From the NCBI GenBank assembly GCA_937926175.1, contig CALANV010000010.1, positions 62,001-126,000 on the forward strand: DNA of 64,000 bases, read 5' to 3'. This DNA is from an uncultured Rhodospirillales bacterium. Lineage in GTDB: Bacteria; Pseudomonadota; Alphaproteobacteria; CACIAM-22H2. The notes below the pieces were generated by a model. That model had not been told where the DNA came from, searched no databases, and saw only the letters and a list, made by a program, of their open reading frames with translations. Of this stretch, positions 37,245 to 46,378 are shown in pieces. A program made the position numbers and the translations under genes. How positions within the stretch are numbered: the stretch's first letter is position 1; each line of letters starts with the position of its first letter.

Positions 37245-39638
37245 ATGCCGGAGGGTGGCATGGACCGGCCATTGCCGATCGGCGTACGCGAGCCGCGGGC
37301 AAGGGCACGGCGTCTCGTCGCGGGGCGCGGGCGCTACACGGACGACATTTCGCTGCCGCGCATGCTGCACGTGGCGTTCCTGCGCAGCCCGTATGCCCAT
37401 GCCCGGATCCGCAGCATCGATGTTGCTGCGGCGGCCGCGGCGCCGGGCGTCGAGGCGGTCTTCACCGGGCGTGACATCGCGGCGGCCTGCAACCCGTGGC
37501 AGGGAAACCATGCGCTGTTTCCCGACCTGGACTCGCCGCCTCAATACCCGCTCGCAATCGAGATCGCACGCTGGCAGGGCGAGGCGGTTGCCGCCGTCGT
37601 CGCCGAGACCCGTGCCCAGGCCGAGGATGCCCTGGCGCTTATCGAGATCGACTGGGAGGAGCTTCCGGCTGTCGTCGATCCGGAAGCGGCACTGGTCCCG
37701 GGCGCACCGAAGATCCATCCGGACCGGCCAAGCAACCTGGCCCTGGAGTTCACGACCGCCAAGGGCGACGTCGACGATGCGTTTGCGCGCGCGGCGCATG
37801 TCATCGAGGAAACCTTTGTCTTTGGCCGGCACACCGGCGTCACGCTCGAGCCGCGGACGATCATCGCCGAATTCGATCCGACCGAAGAACGGCTCGTGGT
37901 GCATCAGTCCCATCAGGCGCCGCATCAGCAGCAGGACCTCTATGCGCGCCTGCTCGGGATCCCGGAGCATAAGGTTCGCGTCATATGCCCCGACGTTGGC
38001 GGCGCGTTCGGCGTCAAGCTTCAGTTTTATGCCGACGAAGCCGCCGTCGCCGTGATCGCGCGGCTGCTGGGCCGGCCGGTGAAGTTTGTGGCGGACCGGT
38101 TCGAGGCTTTCGCCGCCGACATTCACGCACGCGACCATCGGATCACGGCGCGCCTCGGCGTCGATGCCGAGGGGCGCATCGTGGCGCTTGACGTCGACGA
38201 TCTCTTCGCCATCGGGCCGTACTCGCAGTATCCGCGCGCCAGCGTCACGGAAGGTGGACACATCGCCCGGCTCACCGGGGCGCCGTACCGGCTGCCTGCC
38301 TATCGTGCGCGGGTACGCATGGTTTACCAGAACAAGGGACTGATCGGGCATTACCGCGCCGTCGGACAGCCGATCGCATGCGCCGTCGCCGAACGGCTGA
38401 TCGACGGTGCGGCCGCGAAAATCGGGCTCGATCCGGTCGAGATCCGTCGCCGCAACTATCTGCGTGACGAGGATTTCCCCTACACATCGCCGACCGGCGT
38501 TGCGTTCGAGCATCTCTCGCTCAACCGATGCCTCGATCTCCTAGTCGAAAAGTTGGATCTGCCGGCGTTGCGCGCCGAGCAGCAGGCGCTGCGGGCCAAG
38601 GGCATCTATCGTGGCATCGGCATCGCCTCGTTCGTCGAGCTGACCGGTCCCGGGCCGGACTATTACGGCCAGGGTCAGGTTCGCGTCTCATCCCAGGACG
38701 GGTGCATCGTCAAGCTCGAGCCTTCGGGCAAGGTACGGGTCGTGGCGAGTGCAACCGACCAGGGACAGGGCACGGATACGGCGATCGCCCAGGTGGTCGC
38801 CGCGGGCCTCGGCGTGCGTACGGCCGACGTGCATGTGCTCTTGGGTGACAGCGAAGTTTGCCCCTATGGCGGCGGTGCTTACGCCTCGCGCGGCGCCTCG
38901 ATCGGATGCGAGATCGCGTTCCGGGCCGCGCGCCAACTCAAGGGCAACGTCCTCAAGGTCGCGGGCGCGCTGCTCCAGATGCCGCCGGATGCCCTCGACA
39001 TCCGCGACGGCGCCATCGTCGATGCGGAGAAGGGCGTCGAGCGGTTGACGCTTGCCGATATCGGCCGCGTCGGATACTTCCAGCAATATCTGCTGCCGCC
39101 GGATCTCCAGCCGGAACTCGCCGTTGTCCAGCATTACGTGCCCCGGGACCAGGCGTACATCGCCGGCAACGGCATTCAGGCATCCTACGTCGAGCTCGAT
39201 CCGGAAACCGGGTTCGTTAAGCTGCTGCGTCATGCGGTGGTTCACGACTGCGGCCTGATCATCAATCCGTTGCTTCTCGACGAGCAGATCCGCGGTGGCG
39301 TGGTGCAGGGCATCGGCGGTGCGCTTTTCGAGGAGGTCGTCTACGGATCGGACGGACAGATGCTGAGCGCGACGATGGCCGACTACATCGTGCCGATGTC
39401 ATCGGAAATGCCGGACATCGACGTGTGGCACGTCGAGGCAGGTATCGGGCGCGAGAAGCTGGGGGCGAAGGGCGTCGGCGAAGCGGGCACGGCCGGGGCC
39501 ATGGGCGCGGTGCTCAATGCGGTCAACGATGCGCTCCTGCCGTTCGGCGCGAGAATTGCACAGACACCGTGCACCCCGCAACGCATCCTGCGCGCGATCC
39601 GCGAGGCACGTGCGCGTGGAACAACGCAGTCACATTGA
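37245..39638 (+). CDS. molybdenum hydroxylase large subunit (cassette A)
   Basis: A 797-residue molybdopterin-cytosine-dinucleotide-type subunit of the xanthine dehydrogenase/CO dehydrogenase superfamily. It starts with RARARRLVAGRGRYTDDI and has TGVTLEPRTIIAEFDP, CPDVGGAFGVKLQFY and the active-site Glu in GAKGVGEAGTAGAMGA. The AYxCSFR loop of true CO dehydrogenase is absent; the corresponding place reads HYRAVGQPIACAVAERL. It therefore hydroxylates an organic substrate, probably an N-heterocycle or aldehyde. GGAGG lies 8 bases before the ATG at 37245, one base after the previous stop. Confidence 0.93.
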   Translation: MPEGGMDRPLPIGVREPRARARRLVAGRGRYTDDISLPRMLHVAFLRSPYAHARIRSIDVAAAAAAPGVEAVFTGRDIAAACNPWQGNHALFPDLDSPPQYPLAIEIARWQGEAVAAVVAETRAQAEDALALIEIDWEELPAVVDPEAALVPGAPKIHPDRPSNLALEFTTAKGDVDDAFARAAHVIEETFVFGRHTGVTLEPRTIIAEFDPTEERLVVHQSHQAPHQQQDLYARLLGIPEHKVRVICPDVGGAFGVKLQFYADEAAVAVIARLLGRPVKFVADRFEAFAADIHARDHRITARLGVDAEGRIVALDVDDLFAIGPYSQYPRASVTEGGHIARLTGAPYRLPAYRARVRMVYQNKGLIGHYRAVGQPIACAVAERLIDGAAAKIGLDPVEIRRRNYLRDEDFPYTSPTGVAFEHLSLNRCLDLLVEKLDLPALRAEQQALRAKGIYRGIGIASFVELTGPGPDYYGQGQVRVSSQDGCIVKLEPSGKVRVVASATDQGQGTDTAIAQVVAAGLGVRTADVHVLLGDSEVCPYGGGAYASRGASIGCEIAFRAARQLKGNVLKVAGALLQMPPDALDIRDGAIVDAEKGVERLTLADIGRVGYFQQYLLPPDLQPELAVVQHYVPRDQAYIAGNGIQASYVELDPETGFVKLLRHAVVHDCGLIINPLLLDEQIRGGVVQGIGGALFEEVVYGSDGQMLSATMADYIVPMSSEMPDIDVWHVEAGIGREKLGAKGVGEAGTAGAMGAVLNAVNDALLPFGARIAQTPCTPQRILRAIREARARGTTQSH

Positions 39639-39681
39639 CCGGAGAGTGATCACACGGAACCCGAGAAGGAGGCTGATTCAC

Positions 39682-40752
39682 ATGCTCAGACGTCTTGCCA
39701 TATCCGTCAGCGCCGCCGCGCTCCTCTGCCTCGCGCCGGCCACCGTTGCGTTCGCGCAGGCCAAGTATTCGTTCAAGATGACGACATGGTTCCCGGAGGG
39801 TTCGACCGCCTGGGACGTGTTCGCCAAGAGCTTCGCCGAAAAGGTGAAAACGCTGACCGACGGTCAGGTCGAGATCAAGTTATATGCCCCCGGTGTGCTC
39901 GGCGGCGTGTTCGACGGCGAGAAGACTGTCCAGGACGGTCTTGCCGACATGGCACATGCCTGGCCGGGCTTCATCGTGAACCAGGATCCGGCCAACGCGT
40001 TCTTCGGCAGTCTGCCGGGCGGTATGGCGCCCGAGACCCTGCTTGCCTGGGTGTATTCGGGCGGCGGGCGCGAGCTGTGGGTGAAGTTCCGGGAAGAGCG
40101 GATGGGACTCTATCCGATCGTTGCCGGCGTACTGGGGACGGAAGTGTTCGCCCATTCGCACCGCCCGCTCCGTACCGTCGATGACTTCAAGGGGTTGAAG
40201 CATCGTACGGCCGGCGCGTTCGCGCAGATCCTGCCGAAGCTTGGTGCGAGTGCCGCGGTCGTGCCCGGCCCCGAGGTCTTCACTATGCTCGAGCGCAAGG
40301 GCATCGACTCGACCGAATACCTGACGCCAGCCGAAAACTTCAAGCTCGGTTTCCATAAGGTGGCGAAGTACGTGATCACGCCGGGCGTGCATACGCCGGC
40401 GGCGATCTACTCGGTATCTGTCAAGAAGACGATCTGGGACAAGCTGCCGGACGAAATCAAGGCGAAGATGGAGCTGGCCGGACATGCCGTGACTCTCGAA
40501 TCGTATACGATGACGGCGAAGCTCGACACCGAGGCGATGAAGCAGCTCCGCGACAGCAACGTCGAAATCGTACAGCTCGCGCCGGAGACGATTGCGAAGA
40601 TCCGCGAGCTCGGGCGCGAATGGGCGCAGCAGCAGGCTGCCGAACAGAAGGCGAAGGGCAACCCGTGGATGGAGCGGATCGCGGAGTCGTACTTCGCGTT
40701 CCAGGACACCTGGGCGAACAACGCGAGTCATCGCATGTACGACGGCAACTGA
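39682..40752 (+). CDS. TRAP transporter substrate-binding protein (DctP family)
   Basis: A 356-residue periplasmic binding protein with a signal peptide (LAISVSAAALLCLAPATVAFAQ) and a DctP fold: TTWFPEGSTAWDVFAKSFAE, GVLGGVFDGEKTVQDG, and the LKHRTAGAFAQILPKLGAS region with the Arg that usually binds a carboxylate. It has GAAGGAGG upstream (39664-39671). It is the importer of cassette A and is followed by a strong hairpin and then the permeases. The presence of a carboxylate-type site hints at an acidic substrate, but this is inference. Confidence 0.9.
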   Translation: MLRRLAISVSAAALLCLAPATVAFAQAKYSFKMTTWFPEGSTAWDVFAKSFAEKVKTLTDGQVEIKLYAPGVLGGVFDGEKTVQDGLADMAHAWPGFIVNQDPANAFFGSLPGGMAPETLLAWVYSGGGRELWVKFREERMGLYPIVAGVLGTEVFAHSHRPLRTVDDFKGLKHRTAGAFAQILPKLGASAAVVPGPEVFTMLERKGIDSTEYLTPAENFKLGFHKVAKYVITPGVHTPAAIYSVSVKKTIWDKLPDEIKAKMELAGHAVTLESYTMTAKLDTEAMKQLRDSNVEIVQLAPETIAKIRELGREWAQQQAAEQKAKGNPWMERIAESYFAFQDTWANNASHRMYDGN

Positions 40753-40763
40753 CGACTGGCATG

Positions 40764-40789
40764 GGCGAGGCGCCGGCCGGCGCCTCGCC
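40764..40789 (+). terminator. 26-bp palindrome between dctP- and dctQ-like genes
   Basis: GGCGAGGCGCCGG joined directly to its reverse complement, a perfect 13-bp stem, then CTTTCC. It follows the binding-protein stop by 11 bases and precedes the permease start by 18. Such hairpins often raise binding-protein mRNA levels over permease mRNA, by partial termination or 3' protection. Confidence 0.65.
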
Positions 40790-40807
40790 TTTCCGGCGGA
40801 GGAAGGC

Positions 40808-41302
40808 ATGGCACTGGCAAGAGCGATCGACGGCCTGGCGGCCGCGGTGGCAAAGGTCGCGATGGTCTTCTTGTTGCTGCTCGTCGCGGCGACGATCTAC
40901 GAGGTCGTCGCGCGTTACGTGTTCAACATGCCGACGCTGTGGGCCTTCGACGTGACCTATATGCTGAACGGCGCGATCTTTGCGCTCGGCGGTGCCTACA
41001 CGCTGCGTCATCGCGGCCATGTCCGCATCGACGTGCTCTCGGCACGGCTGCCGCCGGTCGCGAATACCGCCATCACGGTCGCCGTTTACCTCGGGTTGCT
41101 GGCACCGGCGCTGGGGTTCATGGTCTACGGCACGGCAACCCGTGCTTATGAGGCCTTCCTCACGGGCGAGGTCGAAAACGCGAGTGCGTGGGGACCGCGG
41201 GTCTGGCCGTTCTTTTCCGTCCTTCTGCTCGGCATGATTTGCCTGTTGCTGCAGGTCCTTCTCGAAGCGGCGCGCAGCGTCGGCAATCTCGTTCGGAAAT
41301 AG
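40808..41302 (+). CDS. TRAP transporter small permease (DctQ family)
   Basis: A 164-residue membrane protein with four transmembrane helices (VAMVFLLLLVAATIYEVVARY first) and the DctQ-typical Y-V-F-N and HRGHVRIDVL motifs. GGAGGA lies 5 bases before the ATG at 40808. It forms the membrane complex with the large permease and works with the cassette A binding protein, powered by a sodium or proton gradient. Confidence 0.92.
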   Translation: MALARAIDGLAAAVAKVAMVFLLLLVAATIYEVVARYVFNMPTLWAFDVTYMLNGAIFALGGAYTLRHRGHVRIDVLSARLPPVANTAITVAVYLGLLAPALGFMVYGTATRAYEAFLTGEVENASAWGPRVWPFFSVLLLGMICLLLQVLLEAARSVGNLVRK

Positions 41303-41307
41303 CGCGT

Positions 41308-42624
41308 ATGCTTGAAAGCCCCGCCTTCTGGATGGTTCCGGCGCTGTTTGCGCTGGTATTCCTAGGTGTGCCCGTCGCGTTCAGCCTGATCGTCGTGGCA
41401 TTCGCCTTCGGCTATCCCTTCTTCGGCGACAATCTGGGGCTGCAGTTCTTTGGTCGTCTGCACTCGGTGGCGACAAACTACATCCTGTCGGCCGTGCCGC
41501 TCTTCATTCTGATGGGCACGATCCTGGAACGCTCCGGCATCGCCGAGCGGCTTTTCGTCGCAATGCAGCAATGGGTCGGGCGCTTTCCGGGCGGGCTTGC
41601 CGTCGCGGCGATTGCGATGTGCGCGGTTTTCGCGGCGGCAACGGGCATCGTCGGCGCGGTGGAGACGGTGATCGGCATGATGGCGATTCCGCCCATGCTG
41701 AAGTATCGCTACGAACCCGGCCTCATCGCCGGCACGATCTGTTCCGGCGGGTCGCTCGGCACCATCATTCCGCCGACGCTCGTCGTCGTCATCTATGCTT
41801 CCATCGTCGAGGCGCCGATCGGCGACCTGATGGCGGGGATCGTCATCCCCGGCCTTCTGATGGTGACGTTCTTCCTGATCTACATCATCGGCCGTTGCAT
41901 GCTGAGGCCCCAGGACGGCCCGCCGCTGTCGCCGAAGGAACTCGACCGTCCCCTGGTCGAGAAGCTGAAGCTGACGGCCAGCGCCATGGTTCCCGCCATC
42001 CTGCTGATCGCGGGCGTGCTCGGTTCGATTCTGGCCGGTATCGCTTCGCCGACCGAGGCAGCCGGCGTGGGCGCGCTCGGCGGTATTCTGCTGACCATTG
42101 CCTACGGCAAGATGTCCGTACGCCTGATGCGCGAAGTGCTGCACAACACGCTCGTGATCAACACCATGATCATGTTCGTCGTTCTGGGCGGCACGATGTT
42201 CACGGCCGTCTTCGTCGTGAACGGCGGTAACGCCATGGTCAGCGATCTTATTCGGTCGGCGGATCTGGGGGTGGCCGGCGTCACGACCGTTTTCCTCGCG
42301 ATCGTCTTTGCACTGGGGTTCATTCTGGACTGGGTATCGATCGTCTTGATCTGCATGCCGATCTTTGCGCCGATTGTGAAACAGATGGGCATCGACACGC
42401 TCTGGTTCGGCGTCATGGTCTGCATCGTCATCCAGACGTCGTATCTGACGCCGCCGATGGCACCGGCCATCTTCTACCTGCGCAGCATCGCTCCGCCGGA
42501 GATCACCTATCAGCACATGTTCCGCGGGGTCATTCCCTTCATCATCTGCGAACTTCTGGTGCTTGCCGTCGTCGCGATCTTCCCAGAGGCGGCGACATGG
42601 CTCCCGAAGCTGATTTTTGGTTGA
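41308..42624 (+). CDS. TRAP transporter large permease (DctM family)
   Basis: A 438-residue channel subunit with about twelve transmembrane segments. Family features: LGVPVAFSLIVVAFAFGYPF, AVPLFILMGTILERSGIAER, SGGSLGTIIPPTLVVVIYA, and ASPTEAAGVGALGGILL. It starts 5 bases after the small permease stop. Last gene of the transport part of cassette A. Confidence 0.94.
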   Translation: MLESPAFWMVPALFALVFLGVPVAFSLIVVAFAFGYPFFGDNLGLQFFGRLHSVATNYILSAVPLFILMGTILERSGIAERLFVAMQQWVGRFPGGLAVAAIAMCAVFAAATGIVGAVETVIGMMAIPPMLKYRYEPGLIAGTICSGGSLGTIIPPTLVVVIYASIVEAPIGDLMAGIVIPGLLMVTFFLIYIIGRCMLRPQDGPPLSPKELDRPLVEKLKLTASAMVPAILLIAGVLGSILAGIASPTEAAGVGALGGILLTIAYGKMSVRLMREVLHNTLVINTMIMFVVLGGTMFTAVFVVNGGNAMVSDLIRSADLGVAGVTTVFLAIVFALGFILDWVSIVLICMPIFAPIVKQMGIDTLWFGVMVCIVIQTSYLTPPMAPAIFYLRSIAPPEITYQHMFRGVIPFIICELLVLAVVAIFPEAATWLPKLIFG

Positions 42625-42663
42625 GGCCATTGCCGATAATGCCGACTGGCAGTAGAGTGGCCC

Positions 42664-42674
42664 GACCGAATCGG
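42664..42674. promoter_or_regulatory. GACCGAATCGG site upstream of the XRE regulator
   Basis: The site lies 56 bases before the regulator start. It differs from the GACCGAATTCGG palindrome at 50624-50637 only by one missing T, and the same core occurs at 43911-43921. A self-binding site of the XRE regulator is a reasonable guess. Confidence 0.4.
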
Positions 42675-42729
42675 CCCGCAGGGCGCTCATGCCGGCACAG
42701 CGGGCGAAAACGCTGACGGCCGCTGCATT

Positions 42730-43659
42730 ATGGCGGAAAAGCACAACGACAGACGAGGAAACGCAAGGAACCGCGTCGCGCCCATCTATGCCGAAATCGG
42801 TAATCGACTTCGCGCCTATCGCGTCGGGGCCGGCCTGAGCGCCGAGGAGCTGGCCGAAAGGCTGGGCGTGTCGCGCGCGGCCCTCTACCGCATCGAAGCC
42901 GGCATGGTCGTCAAGATCGACACGCTGGAGCGGCTCGCGACCGTGCTGCAGACTTCGGTCGCGTCACTGCTGGGCGTCGGCGTCGAGTATTATGCCAAGG
43001 CGGTCGCGTATTTCGAACGCATGCGCCAGCTCGAAGCCGAATGCGATCAGCTCGTGGCCCATTTCGAGCCGTTTTCGTATCTGTTGACGTCCGAGGAATA
43101 CGGCACGTATCTGCGCCAGATGATGGTCGAATCCTTGCCGCGCGACCTGCCCGACCGGGCGGCGGCACTGAAGGAAATCGACGACTGTCTCACGGTGCTC
43201 GAGGAACGCAAGTCGTTCGCGCGTAAGCGTCGCCCGAGCATCGTCAGCTTCATGAGCGTCATCGAGATCGAACGCTTCCTCAATCTTGGTCTGGTCGGCC
43301 GCCTCGATCTGCCGGCAAAGACGCGCGCCGACCGGATCGCCGCCGCGCGGCGCGAGGTCGAGCGGGTGGTGGCATTGCTGGAGGAGGAACCGATGGGTAT
43401 TCAGATCGGCGTCATCGAGGACATGCTGCCGAACGTGACGTTCCAGATCTTTCATACGGCGAGCACGACGCGCGTCGCCGTGAGCCCGTTCCGACTCGGC
43501 GAACTGCCGAACATCCGTACCGGAATCGCAACCGTTACGGCCGCCGAGGAGGCAGTCACGCTGTACAATCAGCTCGCCAAGGAATTGTGGCGGAGGGCCG
43601 CGAAGGGGGCCCGCGCCGCCGATGTCATCCGGAAGGTACTGCGCCGTATCCGGAACTGA
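42730..43659 (+). CDS. XRE-family transcriptional regulator
   Basis: A 309-residue regulator. The helix-turn-helix domain covers about residues 20-80 (IGNRLRAYRVGAGLSAEELA, RLGVSRAALYRIEAG). The remaining 220 residues form a large effector or dimer domain not recognised by eye (SVIEIERFLNLGLVGRLDLP, IGVIEDMLPNVTFQIFHTAS). It stands between the two catabolic cassettes, so it is the natural candidate for their control. There is no clear ribosome site at 42730. Confidence 0.85.
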   Translation: MAEKHNDRRGNARNRVAPIYAEIGNRLRAYRVGAGLSAEELAERLGVSRAALYRIEAGMVVKIDTLERLATVLQTSVASLLGVGVEYYAKAVAYFERMRQLEAECDQLVAHFEPFSYLLTSEEYGTYLRQMMVESLPRDLPDRAAALKEIDDCLTVLEERKSFARKRRPSIVSFMSVIEIERFLNLGLVGRLDLPAKTRADRIAAARREVERVVALLEEEPMGIQIGVIEDMLPNVTFQIFHTASTTRVAVSPFRLGELPNIRTGIATVTAAEEAVTLYNQLAKELWRRAAKGARAADVIRKVLRRIRN

Positions 43660-43871
43660 CGGCAACGCGGTGCCCGAGTCCTCGCACCGGTGTTGCGACG
43701 TCCGGTGACGTCTTTTCCATCGATCTGCCACTCGAAGCGCCATAAGCAGCGAGGATCCAGTCTTGCGGTCGGGGACGGCCCCAGAATCTCGCATTCGTCG
43801 GCGGGTGGGGCCGCTCGTTCTGGTGCTTGAGAAATGAGCAACGACGCTGCGACTTGTATCAAAACTGAGAT

Positions 43872-43885
43872 ATAAAAATTTTTAT
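43872..43885. promoter_or_regulatory. ATAAAAATTTTTAT palindrome
   Basis: A perfect 14-nt palindrome, 18 bases before the block shared with cassette A. Too AT-rich to be chance-typical for this DNA; it could bind a regulator or bend DNA. Confidence 0.5.
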
Positions 43886-43889
43886 GTAG

Positions 43890-43913
43890 CATTTTTTGGA
43901 CAAATTTCTTGAC
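43890..43913 (+). promoter_or_regulatory. candidate promoter/operator of cassette B
   Basis: CATTTTTT, then ACAAATTTCT and TTGAC. It matches the block before cassette A (34165-34188) in 17 of 24 positions. TTGACC at 43909-43914 may be a -35 box. Confidence 0.5.
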
Positions 43914-43921
43914 CGAATTCG
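43911..43921. promoter_or_regulatory. GACCGAATTCG site before the Mo-B gene
   Basis: The eleven bases are identical to the left part of the palindrome at 50624-50637 and overlap the possible -35 box, a good place for a repressor. Confidence 0.45.
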
Positions 43922-43960
43922 AATCATCCCACAAGAGTCTCGGCCGCACATCGCGTACCG

Positions 43961-46378
43961 ATGTGTCAGGGAACGGAAACGGTGAGGATGGGGGCAGCAG
44001 GCAGCATGCACATGGGCGCGTATGTCGGCCAGCCTCATCCACGCCCTGCAACGCGTCGGTTGTTGGCCGGACGCGGCCGTTATACCGACGACATCCGTCT
44101 CCCACGGATGTTGCATGCGGCCTTCCTCAGAAGCCCATATCCGCACGCACGCATCCGCAGCATCGATCCGACGGCGGCCAAAGCCGTGGATGGCGTGGCG
44201 GCGGTCCTGATGGCTGCCGATCTCGAACCGGTCTGCGCCGGCTGGCGCGGTGAATCGGGCCGTTTTCCGGCATTGCGCTCGCCCGAGCAGACCGCGCTCG
44301 CCCGCGAACGGGCATGCTGGCAGGGTGAACCGGTGGTCATGGTGGTCGCCGAATCCCGGGCCATTGCCGAGGATGCGGTCGAGCTCGTCTCGGTCGAATG
44401 GGAAGAACTGCCGGCCATTGCCGACCTCGAAGGAAGCATCGCCGCCGACGCCCCGAAGATTCATCCCGATCTGCCCGACAACGTCGGCTTCGAGATGGTC
44501 ATCGGCGAACCGGATGAGCCGGCCGCCTTTCGGAATGCGGCCGTCGTCGTCGAAGAGGTAATTCGGTTCGGGCGGCAGACGGGTGTTACGCTCGAACCCC
44601 GCAGCATCATCGCGTCATGGGACCCGGCGGACGGGACGCTGACCGTCTATCAGTCCACCCAGGTTCCGCATCAGATGCAGATGCTTTTTGCATCGCTGCT
44701 TGGAGTTCCCGCACACAAGGTGCGGGTGGTGGCGCCGGACGTCGGGGGAGCGTTCGGCATCAAGCTCCATATGTATCCAGACGAAGTCGCGGTATGTGCC
44801 GCTTCCCGTCTGCTCGGGCGCCCGGTCAAGTTCGTCGCCGACCGGCTCGAGGCGTTCTCGAGCGACGTGCATGCGCGTGAACATCTCATCAAAGCCCGTC
44901 TGGCGCTGACCGCGGATGGGCGGATGCTCGCCTTCGACGTTGATGATCTACACGGCATGGGGGCGTATTCGATCGCGCCGCGCGGCAGCGTTGCCGAGGC
45001 GGTTGGTGCCACGCGCATGGTCGGTTCGCCCTACCGCTTCGATGCGTTTCGGGGGCGGATTCGCAGCGTTTTTCAGAACAAACCGCCGGCCGGCCAGTAT
45101 CGGGCGGTCGGCCATCCCATCGCGTGCGCCATTACGGAACGGCTCGTCGAACGTGCAGCGGCGAAGCTGGGCATGGACTCGATCGAGCTGCGTCGCCGCA
45201 ATTTCGCTTCGCCTGGGGACACGCCATGGGTTTCGCCGGCCGGCATCAAGTTGTTCGGCATGTCCCACGAGGCATGCTTGGAGAAGCTTCTCGCGCTGAT
45301 GCCCTTCGACGAGGTCGTCCGTGATCGCGATGCCGGCCGTAAGGCCGGGCGTCTGCGCGGCATCGGGATCGCCGCCTATGTCGAGCTGACGGCGAGTGGC
45401 CCCGAGGTCTACGGCCGTTCGGGAACGCCGGTCACGTCCGTCGACAGCGTGACCGTCCGTCTGGAGCCATCCGGGGACGTGACCTGTCTGGCCAGCGTGA
45501 CCGAGCAGGGGCAAGGGACGTCGGTCGCCGTCCAGCAGATCGTGGCGACCGAACTCGGCCTGCCCATGGAGGCGGTCACTGTCATGACCGGGGACACCGC
45601 CGTCGTACCGCCCGGCGGCGGTGCCTGGGCGTCGCGCGGTGTGGCGATCGGCGGCGAGGCCGCTCTGCAGGCGGCTGGACGGCTGCGTGACAGTATTCTG
45701 CGGCTGGCGGCGCGGCTTCTGCAGGTGTCGCCCGATGCCCTCGCGCTTCGGGACGGCGCCATCGTCGAGAGGATGTCGGGTGCGGCGCGCATGACTCTGC
45801 GCGAACTCGGCGAACTGTCCTATTTCCGGACGCATGATCTTCCCCCCGACAGCGATCTCGCGCTTGCCGTCACGCACCAGTATCGGCGTGTCGAGAATGC
45901 GTTTCTGCCGACGAACGGGATTCAGGCGTCGTATGTCGACGTCGATCCGGACACCGGGATCGTGACGCCGCTCGGACACTGGGTCGTCGAGGATTGTGGG
46001 CGCGTGGTCAACCCGCTTCTGCTGGACGAACAGATACGCGGCGGCGTGATCCAGGGTATTGGACACGCACTCTTCGAACATTGCCGGTACGACGACTCGG
46101 GCCAGTGTCTCGCCGCGACGATGGCCGACTATGTCGTCCCGATGTCGGCAGAGATGCCGGACATCGTGATCGGGCACGTTGAAACGCCGTATCCGGGATC
46201 CGAACTGGGCGCGAAGGGGGCCGGAGAGGCCGGGACCTGCGCGGCCGCGGGGGCCGTGCTGAATGCGGTCAACGATGCGCTCGCACCGGCCGGAGCGGCG
46301 GTATCGGAACTGCCCATGACGCCGACGGTCATTCTGACGGCGCTCGGCAGTCTCGGCAGTCGGAGTGGAGTGTCATGA
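43961..46378 (+). CDS. molybdenum hydroxylase large subunit (cassette B)
   Basis: An 805-residue Mo-binding subunit, clear paralogue of the cassette A enzyme (TRRLLAGRGRYTDDIRLPRM, TGVTLEPRSIIASWDP, APDVGGAFGIKLHMY, ASRGVAIGGEAALQAAG). The catalytic Glu lies in GAKGAGEAGTCAAAGA, and the AYxCSFR loop of CO dehydrogenase is absent (GQYRAVGHPIACAITERL). Start is uncertain: 43961, 43988 and 44006 are all possible before the conserved region. Its FAD and 2Fe-2S partners lie 4.3 kb downstream, after the amidohydrolase and ABC genes. It overlaps the amidohydrolase by 4 bases. Confidence 0.92.
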   Translation: MCQGTETVRMGAAGSMHMGAYVGQPHPRPATRRLLAGRGRYTDDIRLPRMLHAAFLRSPYPHARIRSIDPTAAKAVDGVAAVLMAADLEPVCAGWRGESGRFPALRSPEQTALARERACWQGEPVVMVVAESRAIAEDAVELVSVEWEELPAIADLEGSIAADAPKIHPDLPDNVGFEMVIGEPDEPAAFRNAAVVVEEVIRFGRQTGVTLEPRSIIASWDPADGTLTVYQSTQVPHQMQMLFASLLGVPAHKVRVVAPDVGGAFGIKLHMYPDEVAVCAASRLLGRPVKFVADRLEAFSSDVHAREHLIKARLALTADGRMLAFDVDDLHGMGAYSIAPRGSVAEAVGATRMVGSPYRFDAFRGRIRSVFQNKPPAGQYRAVGHPIACAITERLVERAAAKLGMDSIELRRRNFASPGDTPWVSPAGIKLFGMSHEACLEKLLALMPFDEVVRDRDAGRKAGRLRGIGIAAYVELTASGPEVYGRSGTPVTSVDSVTVRLEPSGDVTCLASVTEQGQGTSVAVQQIVATELGLPMEAVTVMTGDTAVVPPGGGAWASRGVAIGGEAALQAAGRLRDSILRLAARLLQVSPDALALRDGAIVERMSGAARMTLRELGELSYFRTHDLPPDSDLALAVTHQYRRVENAFLPTNGIQASYVDVDPDTGIVTPLGHWVVEDCGRVVNPLLLDEQIRGGVIQGIGHALFEHCRYDDSGQCLAATMADYVVPMSAEMPDIVIGHVETPYPGSELGAKGAGEAGTCAAAGAVLNAVNDALAPAGAAVSELPMTPTVILTALGSLGSRSGVS

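Larger units (their letters stand above)
43660..43960. other. 300-base intergenic region upstream of cassette B
   Basis: No gene. The last 100 bases are AT-rich, in contrast with the flanks. They hold a perfect 14-nt palindrome, the CATTTTTT/AAATTTCT/TTGAC block and a GACCGAATTCG site. Confidence 0.6.

Noticed and set aside
37245..39638. Cassette A (and B) Mo enzymes as aerobic CO dehydrogenases
   Set aside because: The subunits are CoxLMS-like in general form, but the AYxCSFR active-site loop is missing in both and there are no coxDEF accessory genes nearby.
43660..43760. A terminator hairpin after the XRE regulator (CGGTG...CACCG)
   Set aside because: The stem is short and interrupted, with an impossibly small inner loop and no T-run.
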